A DNA stretch of 64,000 nt from Hyphomonadaceae bacterium. GTDB lineage: Bacteria > Pseudomonadota > Alphaproteobacteria > Caulobacterales > Aquidulcibacteraceae. The position numbers and the translations under genes were made by a program. Of the stretch, positions 17,616 through 25,762 are shown one piece after another. The notes under the pieces are model-generated. The model had not been told where the DNA came from. It saw nothing but the letters and a program-made list of their open reading frames with translations, and did no database searches. Location: contig JAIELJ010000004.1 in assembly GCA_019753105.1 (NCBI GenBank), forward strand, positions 1-64,000. The letters run 5' to 3'. The first letter of the stretch is position 1; every line of letters begins with the position of its first letter.

Positions 17616-18619
17616 AACTCGCATCGCTCCGCCACGGCCGTGACGGCAAACTCGTTGTCGTCTCCGACGATCTCGCTTGGTACGCGCACGCCGGCCCTGA
17701 AGTGCCGACGCTGCAAGCCGCACTCGATGATTGGACGCACGCCGAGCCGCGCTTGCGCTCTGTCAGCGAAGGGGTGAACAACGGCACGATCCTGCGCGAG
17801 CGCTTTCATGAACGTGAGGCCGCATCGCCGCTGCCGCGCGCCTATCAATGGGCAGATGGCTCGGCTTACGTGAATCATGTGGCGCTGGTGCGCCAAGCGC
17901 GCGGCGCGAAGATGCCTGAGACGTTCTGGACCGATCCGCTCATGTACCAAGGCGGCAGCGATGTCTTCCTCGGCCCGCGCGATGCGATCCCCCTCAAAGA
18001 CGAAGCCTGGGGCTGCGATTTCGAAGCGGAAGTGGCCGTCATCGTCGATGATTGCGAAGCCGGCATCAGCGCGGCAGACGCCAAGAAGCGCATCCGCCTC
18101 GTCATGCTCGTGAACGATGTCAGCCTGCGCAATCTCATTCCGGCGGAGTTGGAGAAGGGCTTCGGCTTCTTCCAATCCAAGCCATCATCCGCGTTCTCAC
18201 CGGTCGCGGTCACGCCCGATGCGCTCGGCGACGCATGGCGCGACGGCAAACTGCATCTGCCGATGCACGTCACGCTCAACGGCAAAGCCTTCGGCGCGGC
18301 AAATGCCGGCGAAGACATGACGTTCGATTTCGGCCAGCTCATCGCGCACGCTGCCAAAACCCGTGACCTCGCCGCGGGCACGATCATCGGCTCAGGCACG
18401 GTTTCGAACCGTGGCGAAGACGGCGGGCCGGGTAGGCCGGTCAGCGAGGGCGGGCGCGGCTATTCGTGCATCGCCGAACAACGCATGATCGAGACGATCC
18501 AGTCCGGCAAACCGATCACGAACTTCTTGAAGCGCGGAGACCGCGTCGAGATCGAAATGCGCGACGCAAAGAACCACTCGATCTTTGGCCGCATCGAACA
18601 GGAAGTAGCCAAGGCCTAG
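17612..18619 (+). CDS. Fumarylacetoacetase
   Basis: 335 residues of the FAH fold. Metal and catalytic context appears in DEAWGCDFEAEVAVIVDD (Glu/Asp ligands), VNDVSLRNLIPAELEKGFGF and SKPSSAFSPVAVTPD, with GTIIGSGTVSNRG near the C-terminus. It cleaves fumarylacetoacetate into fumarate and acetoacetate, the last step of tyrosine breakdown. Its ATG overlaps the maiA stop, so the two enzymes are coupled. Its stop overlaps the convergent SDR gene by 4 bp. Confidence 0.9.
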   Translation: MKLASLRHGRDGKLVVVSDDLAWYAHAGPEVPTLQAALDDWTHAEPRLRSVSEGVNNGTILRERFHEREAASPLPRAYQWADGSAYVNHVALVRQARGAKMPETFWTDPLMYQGGSDVFLGPRDAIPLKDEAWGCDFEAEVAVIVDDCEAGISAADAKKRIRLVMLVNDVSLRNLIPAELEKGFGFFQSKPSSAFSPVAVTPDALGDAWRDGKLHLPMHVTLNGKAFGAANAGEDMTFDFGQLIAHAAKTRDLAAGTIIGSGTVSNRGEDGGPGRPVSEGGRGYSCIAEQRMIETIQSGKPITNFLKRGDRVEIEMRDAKNHSIFGRIEQEVAKA

Positions 18620-19359
18620 AACGGTATTCGAGCGCCGTCCCAAGCAAAGGCCTGGCCGCTTTGCGCGGGCGTCAATGAATCGATCACAGCCAGAAGACGC
18701 TCGGCGCTGTACGCGGGCGTGAAGAGTTTCTCCGCCGCGACACCGCGCTGGAACGGCGCCGAGAGCGCAGCGTCCACGGTGCCGGGATGGAGCGCGACGC
18801 AGATAGCTTCGCGGCGTTGTCGCGCCAGCTCGATGGCGCATGTGCGTACGATCTGGTGCAGCGCCGCCTTGGACGCGCGATACGACGCCCAACCGCCGAG
18901 GCGGTTGTCTTCAATCGAGCCGACACGCGCGGAAAGCGCCGCAAACACCGCCTTTCGATCGCGCGCCAATAAAGGCAGCATGTGCTTCGCGATCAGAGCA
19001 GGGCCCGTCGCGTTGATCGCGAACGCGTGCGCGAAGGCTTCTGCTGAGAACTCCCGCCATGTTTTCTCGGGCTGCATCGACGCTTCGTGCAGAACGCCGG
19101 TCGTGACGAGCACCAAGTCCAGCGCGCCATCCGCGCCGAACCGCGCAGCCGCGTTGGCGATAGTGTCTTCGCGGGTGAGATCAAAATGGAACGGCGTAAC
19201 CTTCTGGCGCACTGCGTTCGGAGCCGAGCGTGAACCGGCAAAGATCGCGCCGACACGTTCGTCAGCTGCAAGCCGCTCCAGAATTGCAGCGCCGATACCA
19301 CCCGAGGCCCCGAAGAGCGCGACGCGCATTGGTGCAGTGAAGCTCGAAAACGCAGTCAT
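18616..19359 (-). CDS. Short-chain dehydrogenase/reductase linked to the photolyase
   Basis: 247 residues with a Rossmann fold. The cofactor motif is FGASGGIGAAI near residue 17, NAT appears in AFAINATGPALIAK, and the catalytic Tyr/Lys are in YRASKAALHQ. Its start codon overlaps the stop of the photolyase gene (ATGA), so the two are translated together. The substrate is unknown. A later ATG at 19329 would also give a complete fold, but the coupled start is preferred. Confidence 0.8.
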   Translation of the reverse strand: MTAFSSFTAPMRVALFGASGGIGAAILERLAADERVGAIFAGSRSAPNAVRQKVTPFHFDLTREDTIANAAARFGADGALDLVLVTTGVLHEASMQPEKTWREFSAEAFAHAFAINATGPALIAKHMLPLLARDRKAVFAALSARVGSIEDNRLGGWASYRASKAALHQIVRTCAIELARQRREAICVALHPGTVDAALSAPFQRGVAAEKLFTPAYSAERLLAVIDSLTPAQSGQAFAWDGARIPF

Positions 19360-20882
19360 GTCAGCGCCTCCAAAAATGTGGAGGCATCGCGCTCAATCTC
19401 GGCGCGGCGCTCATCGCTCATGCGATCAAGTGTTTTGAACATTGGCGCGATGCGCGGATTGCTGCCGAGCGCCGCACGATTGCGCGCGAGGAAATCCCAA
19501 TAGAGATAATTGAACGGGCACGCCTTAGCGCCGCTCTTCAGCTTCACGTCGTACGCGCAGCCTTTGCAATAGTCGGACATACGATCGATGTAAGCGCCGC
19601 TTGCCGCGTAGGGTTTCGATGCCAGCAAGCCGCCATCGGCGAACTGGCTCATGCCGATCGTGTTCGGCGCCTCGACCCACTCATAGGCATCGGCATAAAC
19701 GGCGAGATACCATTCATGCACCTGAAACGGATCAATGCCGGCGAGCAGCGCGAAATTACCGGTCACCATGAGCCGCTGAATGTGGTGTGCGTAAGCTTCC
19801 GTTTTGGTCTGGCCGAGGGCTGCGGCCATGCACGCCATCTCGGTTTCAGCTGACCAGTAGAACCAAGGCAGATTCCGCGTCGCACCAAGCGCGTTGCGGC
19901 GCACGTAATCGGGCCCCTCGCGCCAATAAATCCCGCGCACATATTCACGCCAACCAAGGATTTGGCGAACAAAGCCTTCCACCGCGTTCAGCGGCGCGCG
20001 CCCTTGGCGATACTCGTGCTCGGCGCGTGCGCAGATATCGCGTGCATCGAGCAAGCCGACATTAAGATACATCGAGATGATCGAGTGGTAGAGGAACGGC
20101 TCGCCCTCGAGCATCGCGTCCTGATAGTCGCCAAAGTTCGGCAAAGCCTCTTTTAGGAAATGCTCTAACGCGCGCTCAGCGGCATCGTGCGTCACGCCGA
20201 ACCAGAACGGCGTCAGGTCGCCGAAATGATCGGCGAAGCGCGCTTCGACGAGGTGGAGAACGCTTTGTGTTTCCGCATCGGGCTCAAAGCGCGGCGGGCG
20301 GGGCATGAAGAGGTCGGCCTTTGCCGGCTTGCGGTTCTCCGCATCGAAGTTCCAGCGTCCGCCCGCGGGTTGATCGCCATCCATCAAGATGCCGCTGTCG
20401 GAGCGCATCTCGCGATAGAAGTATTCCATGCGCAATTGCTTGCGGCCCTGTGCCCAATCCTTGAAACGCGCGTGCGAGCAGATGAAGCGTGTGTCTTGGC
20501 GGATCTCGACGGGGACGCCGAACGCGGCTTCCCAAGTCTCCATGTCAGCGGCAAGGCGATGCTCGCCGGCTTCCGTAACAATCACTTCGCTTAAGCCGAG
20601 GTCATTGAGCGCACGCTGCACTTCGCCTTTTAGCGTGTTCGTGTTCTCCGGATCATCGAGTTTGACGTATCGGACAATGACGCCGTCGGCGCGCAGCTTT
20701 GCTGCGAAGGCCCGCATTGCGGCGAACGCGAACGCGATCTTCTTTTTGTGGTGGCGCACATAGGTCGCTTCATCGGCAACCTCCGCCAGCAAGACCACGT
20801 CGTTCTGCTCGTCCAAATCACGCAACGCAGCGATCCGCGGGCTCAGCTGATCACCCAAGATGAGGCGCAGAGTTTTGGACAC
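19356..20882 (-). CDS. Iron-sulfur cryptochrome/photolyase (PhrB/CryB type)
   Basis: 508 residues of the deoxyribodipyrimidine photolyase-related (FeS-BCP) family, which repair (6-4) photoproducts with FAD, a lumazine-type antenna and a [4Fe-4S] cluster. The N-terminus TLRLILGDQLSPRIAAL is typical. Cys351, Cys439, Cys442 and Cys455 match, with a constant offset of one, the cluster ligands I recall for Agrobacterium PhrB (350/438/441/454). The flavin region HHIQRLMVTGNFALL is intact. It is followed by a coupled SDR and is divergent from a DUF2256 gene. Confidence 0.9.
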   Translation of the reverse strand: MSKTLRLILGDQLSPRIAALRDLDEQNDVVLLAEVADEATYVRHHKKKIAFAFAAMRAFAAKLRADGVIVRYVKLDDPENTNTLKGEVQRALNDLGLSEVIVTEAGEHRLAADMETWEAAFGVPVEIRQDTRFICSHARFKDWAQGRKQLRMEYFYREMRSDSGILMDGDQPAGGRWNFDAENRKPAKADLFMPRPPRFEPDAETQSVLHLVEARFADHFGDLTPFWFGVTHDAAERALEHFLKEALPNFGDYQDAMLEGEPFLYHSIISMYLNVGLLDARDICARAEHEYRQGRAPLNAVEGFVRQILGWREYVRGIYWREGPDYVRRNALGATRNLPWFYWSAETEMACMAAALGQTKTEAYAHHIQRLMVTGNFALLAGIDPFQVHEWYLAVYADAYEWVEAPNTIGMSQFADGGLLASKPYAASGAYIDRMSDYCKGCAYDVKLKSGAKACPFNYLYWDFLARNRAALGSNPRIAPMFKTLDRMSDERRAEIERDASTFLEALT

Positions 20883-20943
20883 GTGAAGGTACGCGTATCC
20901 AGACGCAATGGATCACGCCCGGCCGTTACGGTAGACCTGATCA

Positions 20944-21105
20944 ATGGCCAAGAACGCGAACGGTCCGCGCATGGATAAAGCTAATCTGCCGCAGAAAACC
21001 TGCGCAGCGTGCGGCCGCCCGTTCGTTTGGCGCAAGAAATGGGCGCGCGACTGGGAGAATGTGCGCTTCTGCTCCGACCGCTGCCGCGCCGACGCGAAGC
21101 GCTAG
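20944..21105 (+). CDS. Small DUF2256-like zinc-ribbon protein
   Basis: 53 residues. The core has two Cys pairs, [14 protein letters not shown] and FCSDRCR (C-x2-C and C-x3-C), plus the conserved WRKKWARDW stretch of DUF2256. A small zinc-binding protein of unknown role; this family is often found next to FeS photolyases, as here, with a 61-bp gap to the divergent photolyase start. A second in-frame ATG at 20971 is possible. It ends overlapping the stop of the convergent acyl-CoA synthetase gene by 4 bp. Confidence 0.8.
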   Translation: MAKNANGPRMDKANLPQKTCAACGRPFVWRKKWARDWENVRFCSDRCRADAKR

Positions 21106-22622
21106 GTGCGCGCCGCGTACGCATCGCGCAGTTCGCGCTTCAGTATCTTGCCGATATGGCTGCGCGGCAGCTCATCGATGAGGCGCACGTCTGAGACGCG
21201 CTGCATCTTGCCCAAGCGCTCGTTTGCAAACGCTTTCAGCGCCGCTGCGTCCGCCCCGCGCGAAACGACGAACGCCACTGGCGTCTCGCCCCATTCCGCG
21301 CTCGGCACGCCAACGACAGCGACATCGGCGACGTCTGCATGCTGGCGCAGCACTGCTTCGAGGTCGCTCGGATAAATGTTGAAGCCGCCGGAAATAATCA
21401 TGTCCTTCTTGCGGTCCATCAGTTCGATGAAGCCGTCTGCGTCGTAACGGCCGACATCGCCGGTGCGAATGAAGGGCAGGCCTTCGGGCGAAATCCAGAT
21501 CGCGGCGTCGGTTTGCTCTTTGCGATTATGATAGCCGCTCATCATGATCTCGGAGCGGCCGACAAGTTCGCCGACTTCGCCGCGCGGCAATTCTTGACCG
21601 TCATCATTAATGACGCGAATGTCGTGCCCTGGCGCCGGCATGCCCACAGTGTGCAGCTTGTTTGGAAAAAGGTGCGCGGCGAGCACGCATGTCCCGCCGC
21701 CCTCGGTCATGCCGAAATACTCAATCAGCCCGCCGGGCCAACGCTTCAGGATGTCGGCCTTCAGTTCGGCTGAAAATGGCGCCGAGGTGCAGAACTTCAT
21801 CACGAAGCTCGAGAGGTCGTATGCGCTAAAATCGTCGCGCGCCATGATGCGGCTATACTGCACCGGCACGAGCATTGTGTGGGTGACGCGATGCTTCGCC
21901 GCCAGCGCAAGATATGCGCCCGCTTCGAACTTCTTCATCAGCACAGCCGTGCCGCCGAGTGCCAGCGTGGGGAAGAAGCTGACGAGCGTGGTGTTGGAGT
22001 AAAGTGGTGTCGAGAGCAGCGTCACCGCATCCGGCCCGTAGCCCATGCTCACCGCGCGGGCGACGTGCTGAAAGCGCATGCCGTGGCTTTGAACGATGCC
22101 CTTTGGCGTTCCCGTCGTACCGGACGAGTAGATGATATTGAACGGCATCTCCTTGGAGATGATCACCGGTGCGGGCTTCGCGCCTTCCGGTGAGATAAAC
22201 TGATCGTGGCGCACGCCCGGCGCGCCGTCATCCAGTCCGACCAGCTTTGCGTTCACGCTGCCGAGCCGATCTCCCAGTGCATCGGCGACGCTCTCATCAA
22301 GAAAGAAAACTTTGGCGCTGCAATCGGCGACCATGTCGACGATGCTTTCCGGCGTTGAGGAGGGGGCGATCGGCGCAACCGCAACGCCGGCGCGCAGTGC
22401 GCCAAGAAACGCGCACGCATATTCGATGGAGGTTGCCGCGCAGATCGCCACGCTCTCGCCCGGTGCAACGCCGTCGCGCTGCAACGCTGCAGCGACGCGA
22501 TCCATCACAGCGTCGAGTGCGCCGTAAGAAAGCTGCCGCTCGTCTTGAATAAGTGCGATCTTCTCGGGGTTCGCCGCAGCGAACGCGTGCATGAGCTGGG
22601 GGACTGGCGTGAACGTTTCCAA
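21102..22622 (-). CDS. Acyl-CoA synthetase (AMP-forming)
   Basis: 506 residues of the class I adenylate-forming family. The P-loop-like motif is [19 protein letters not shown], the adenine motif is YFGMTEGGG, the hinge is [15 protein letters not shown] and the catalytic Lys context is [11 protein letters not shown]. It activates a carboxylic acid as acyl-CoA; the chain type is unknown. The start is a TTG at 22622 with GGGAG 8 bases upstream; the first internal ATG (22592) would drop ten residues. It is last in an rnd-cupin-acs run on the minus strand. Confidence 0.88.
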   Translation of the reverse strand: METFTPVPQLMHAFAAANPEKIALIQDERQLSYGALDAVMDRVAAALQRDGVAPGESVAICAATSIEYACAFLGALRAGVAVAPIAPSSTPESIVDMVADCSAKVFFLDESVADALGDRLGSVNAKLVGLDDGAPGVRHDQFISPEGAKPAPVIISKEMPFNIIYSSGTTGTPKGIVQSHGMRFQHVARAVSMGYGPDAVTLLSTPLYSNTTLVSFFPTLALGGTAVLMKKFEAGAYLALAAKHRVTHTMLVPVQYSRIMARDDFSAYDLSSFVMKFCTSAPFSAELKADILKRWPGGLIEYFGMTEGGGTCVLAAHLFPNKLHTVGMPAPGHDIRVINDDGQELPRGEVGELVGRSEIMMSGYHNRKEQTDAAIWISPEGLPFIRTGDVGRYDADGFIELMDRKKDMIISGGFNIYPSDLEAVLRQHADVADVAVVGVPSAEWGETPVAFVVSRGADAAALKAFANERLGKMQRVSDVRLIDELPRSHIGKILKRELRDAYAART

Positions 22623-22624
22623 GC

Positions 22625-22978
22625 TCAGATCTCCCGCCGAGGCGCCGCGGTTGCGACATCGCCGGTGTTGGGCGTTCCCGTCGGCTCGATCAACAGCACG
22701 TGCGCTTCATGCTCGGCATAAGGCGCGTGTTCCACACCCTTCGGCACGACGAACATTTCGCCTTGCTTCAACGCGACATCGCGATCGCGCAGACGAATGA
22801 TCATCTCGCCTTTGACGACGAGGAAGAAGTCATCTGTGTCGTCATGCTTGTGCCAGGGAAACTGGCCCTGTAGCTTCACCACCATCAGATCGTGACCATT
22901 GAAACCGCCGACAACGCGCGGCTGCCAATGGCCCTCAAACAACGAGAGTTTCTCGCCGAGATTGATGACGCCGCTCAT
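22625..22978 (-). CDS. Cupin-domain protein
   Basis: 117 residues with a single small beta-barrel: LQGQFPWHKHDDTDDFFLVV and the second motif LKQGEMFVVPKGVEHAPYA carry the His/His/Glu/His metal ligands. Members are metal-binding enzymes or sensors with unknown substrates. Its ATG overlaps the rnd stop by 4 bp and it lies 2 bp before the acyl-CoA synthetase start, so the three genes are one operon. Confidence 0.8.
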   Translation of the reverse strand: MSGVINLGEKLSLFEGHWQPRVVGGFNGHDLMVVKLQGQFPWHKHDDTDDFFLVVKGEMIIRLRDRDVALKQGEMFVVPKGVEHAPYAEHEAHVLLIEPTGTPNTGDVATAAPRREI

Positions 22979-23628
22979 GAGTGCGCGAAAATGTCGGTCT
23001 CTTCCCAGCCGGCGAGATCGAGAGCGGCGCGTGTCGGCAGGAAGTCGAAGCAGGAGCGCGCGATCTCGGTGCGGTTCTCGCGCGCCAGCATGTCGTCGAG
23101 CTTGGCCTTGAGCTGATGTAGGTAAAGAACATCGGACGCAGCGTAAGAGAGTTGCGCATCGCTGAGTTCCGCCGCGCCCCAATCGCTCGATTGCTGCTCT
23201 TTGGAGATGTCGCGGCCGAGTACCTCTTTGGTGAGGTCTTTCAGCCCGTGACGATCCGTGTACGTGCGCACCAGTTTCGAGGCGATCTTGGTGCAATAGA
23301 GCGGCGCGCAGATGATCGAGAGATCGCGCATGAACATGGCGATGTCGAAGCGCGCGAAGTGAAAGAGCTTCAGCTTATCCGGATCAGTCAGCGCGCGCTT
23401 CAGGTTCGGCGCGTCATAGGTTTCGCGATCGAGCTGCACGAGGTGAATCTCTGAGCCGCCGTCGGAGAGCTGCACCAGGCAGAGCGGATCGCGCACCAGC
23501 GAGAGGCCCAGCGTCTCGCTATCGACGGCGATCGAGCCGTTGAACGTCACGTCGGCGGGGAGGTCGCCCTTGTGCAGATAAACGACGACATTGCGACCGT
23601 CGGCGGTCAGGGAAAGTTTTCGTGTCAT
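22975..23628 (-). CDS. rnd: Short ribonuclease D / 3'-5' exonuclease
   Basis: 217 residues containing only the DEDDy exonuclease domain: IAVDSETLGL (DxE), FHFARFDIAMFM and SYAASDVLYLHQL (YxxxD). It lacks the HRDC domains of E. coli RNase D, which is the usual alphaproteobacterial form. It trims RNA 3' ends. In relatives this gene often sits before lptC; here it is 12 kb away in an operon with a cupin and an acyl-CoA synthetase. Confidence 0.88.
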   Translation of the reverse strand: MTRKLSLTADGRNVVVYLHKGDLPADVTFNGSIAVDSETLGLSLVRDPLCLVQLSDGGSEIHLVQLDRETYDAPNLKRALTDPDKLKLFHFARFDIAMFMRDLSIICAPLYCTKIASKLVRTYTDRHGLKDLTKEVLGRDISKEQQSSDWGAAELSDAQLSYAASDVLYLHQLKAKLDDMLARENRTEIARSCFDFLPTRAALDLAGWEETDIFAHS

Positions 23629-23660
23629 GCGCGCGGCTTAGTCCAATTCATCGGCGCGCG

Positions 23661-25634
23661 CTAGCGCCCGGTCCGAAGCCGCACGCCTAACCGGAACGCG
23701 CGGGGCGGGCCGAAGCTTTCGATGCCATCGGCCGTTTCGGCCGTCTCCAGATCGGCGTCCAGTGCATTGTCGAGCGCGGCATAGACGGACACTTGATCGG
23801 TCAGCGCCTGTTCGGCGCGGAGGTCGAGCGTCAGCGCGCCCTCCAGCACGCGCGAGTTCAGGTCGTCCTCGAAGCGCTCGCTTTCGTAGATGAGCGCGCC
23901 GGAGAGCGTCAGCCGATCCGTCGCGCGCCAATCAAGGCCAGCGCTGGCGCTCCATTCCGGCGCCTGCGCGGGCCGCAGCGCATCGAGTGGCCCTCCGTCA
24001 AACCGCGCATGCGTATAGGCAAGCGCTGCGCGCCAGTTCAGCGTTTCGTTCAGCATGCCCTGTGCTTCGGCTTCAACGCCAGTCGCCTCGATCAAGCCCG
24101 CATTCTGCCGTTGCCGATAGGCGCCGCCGGCGGGGACAAAGACGCCCGGCGGAAACGTGCCAGGCCCTGCGCCGAGCGTGACGTTCACGATGGCGTCGTC
24201 GAGCCGCGCCGCGAACACGCCCGCGCTCCAAGACCATGTGCGGTGCTCACCGCCGATCGCCGCATCAAGGCCAAGCAAGCGCTCCGGCTCGAGCGCGGCG
24301 TTCGCCTCGGTGACGTCATTGCCGACCCGGAAAGGGCGATGCAGTTCGTTCAAAGTCGGCGGACGGAAGCCAGCGTATGCGGCGCCGCGGACGAACAATT
24401 CGCCGAACTCACGCCGCGCGCCCAGCCGCGCCGTCGGCGCGACGGTTTCGGAATCCTCCGGTGTGAAGTTGAGTGTGGGCGCGCCTGTCGCGAGCAGTCG
24501 CTCGATGCGCCGCCCATCTTCCGCGCGCGTGACATCGACGCGTACGCCGCCGGTCAACAGCCAATCACCGCTCTCACGCCAGCCCTCGGCATAGAGCCCG
24601 CCCGTCAGCGTCCGCCCGCCAGCGATGCGTGAGCGGGTAAACGCACCGCCCATGAACGAGAACAATTCCTGCGTCTCGCCATCCGCCGCGCGCAGATCGG
24701 CGCCGATCTCGACGCCGCTAGCATCGCTGCTCCAGCGCACCGCAGCGTTCGCGCCCCAGCCGAGCGCCGGTGTCGCGTACTGATCGTTTGCTGGCGTTGT
24801 CGTATTGCGTCCCGGCGCTACAGCGACGGAAGAATTGGCAAGATCGGACTCGATCGCCCACGCTTGCACGCGCCACGCCATATCGCCGCGCGGCTCGGCC
24901 AGCGTCACGCTGAAGCTTGTGCCTTCTGACATAGATTCCGCGCCAACCAACCCAGCGCTGCGCCATTCCGAATACGCGCCAAGCCGTGCCGATAGCACCA
25001 AGGATTCGCCGCGCCACTCCGCGCGCGCGACGCCTGCGACGGAGTCAGACGCGAGCGCCACATCGGCAAGTCCGCGCCCATCACGCACCGCGACCCAGCC
25101 GTCGCTCACTTGCGCAGAACCCGCGAGCATCAATGAGAACGCCCCATCGCCAACTTCGCCGGCGCCGGAGAAACGCGCATAACCCAACTCACCGGCTTCA
25201 GCATTGAGCGCCGCGCCCGGCCCGCGCCGCTCACGCAAACGCACGCTGCCTGTCAGCGCGCCCGCGCCGTAAGGCCCCGCGCCCGCGCCACGCAATACGT
25301 CTGCGCCCTCGATCGTCTCCGCCAGCAAAGCGCCCCAGATCACCCAGCCGCCGAACGGATCGTTCATCGGCTGGCCGTCGAGCGTCACCAGCGCGCGCCC
25401 CGCGCCGGACGGCGCGATCGCGCGCACGGAGAGGCCTTGGATCGTCGGATTGGCTGCAGCGCTATCGTTACGGCGAAACAGCGCAACGCCCGGCGCCACG
25501 CGCAGCGCTTCATCCAAGCGCACCGCATTTTCAATCAGGACAGGATCGATCTCGAACGACGAATACGTCTCTTCGCCCGCCGCCTCCAGCAGGCGAGGGG
25601 CTACGACAACGACTTCCTCGGGCGGGGCGTCCAT
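23661..25634 (-). CDS. TonB-dependent receptor, no signal peptide visible
   Basis: 657 residues. The plug domain (EALRVAPGVALFRRNDSAAA, IQGLSVRAIAPSGAGRALVT, GAGPYGAGALTGSVRLR) is followed by a 22-strand-type barrel with many W/Y/R alternations, ending in an aromatic/hydrophobic strand (FGPPRAFRLGVRLRTGR). The ligand is unknown. The first ATG gives the sequence MDAPPEEVVVVAPRLLEAAG, with no hydrophobic signal, and an in-frame TAG lies three codons upstream, next to an intergenic palindrome. It may be N-terminally truncated or may rely on a non-standard start. Confidence 0.78.
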   Translation of the reverse strand: MDAPPEEVVVVAPRLLEAAGEETYSSFEIDPVLIENAVRLDEALRVAPGVALFRRNDSAAANPTIQGLSVRAIAPSGAGRALVTLDGQPMNDPFGGWVIWGALLAETIEGADVLRGAGAGPYGAGALTGSVRLRERRGPGAALNAEAGELGYARFSGAGEVGDGAFSLMLAGSAQVSDGWVAVRDGRGLADVALASDSVAGVARAEWRGESLVLSARLGAYSEWRSAGLVGAESMSEGTSFSVTLAEPRGDMAWRVQAWAIESDLANSSVAVAPGRNTTTPANDQYATPALGWGANAAVRWSSDASGVEIGADLRAADGETQELFSFMGGAFTRSRIAGGRTLTGGLYAEGWRESGDWLLTGGVRVDVTRAEDGRRIERLLATGAPTLNFTPEDSETVAPTARLGARREFGELFVRGAAYAGFRPPTLNELHRPFRVGNDVTEANAALEPERLLGLDAAIGGEHRTWSWSAGVFAARLDDAIVNVTLGAGPGTFPPGVFVPAGGAYRQRQNAGLIEATGVEAEAQGMLNETLNWRAALAYTHARFDGGPLDALRPAQAPEWSASAGLDWRATDRLTLSGALIYESERFEDDLNSRVLEGALTLDLRAEQALTDQVSVYAALDNALDADLETAETADGIESFGPPRAFRLGVRLRTGR

Positions 25635-25646
25635 CGCTCGCTACCA

Positions 25647-25748
25647 GTCATTCCGGGGCAACGCGTAGCGTTGAACCCGGAACCCAGAGGCAAACGATGT
25701 GTTGGTGGCCCCTGGGTTCCGGATCACGCTACGCGTGTCCGAAATGAC
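25647..25748. repeat. Long intergenic inverted repeat
   Basis: Left arm 25647-25687 and right arm 25711-25748 match as imperfect inverted copies (cattccgg...gcgtagcg...acccggaaccca against its reverse complement). It spans nearly the whole gap between the receptor gene and the upstream peptidase-like gene. It looks like a dispersed palindromic element rather than a terminator, because of its size and because it ends beside the receptor's start codon. Confidence 0.6.
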
Positions 25749-25762
25749 GGAGAGACGCGCAC

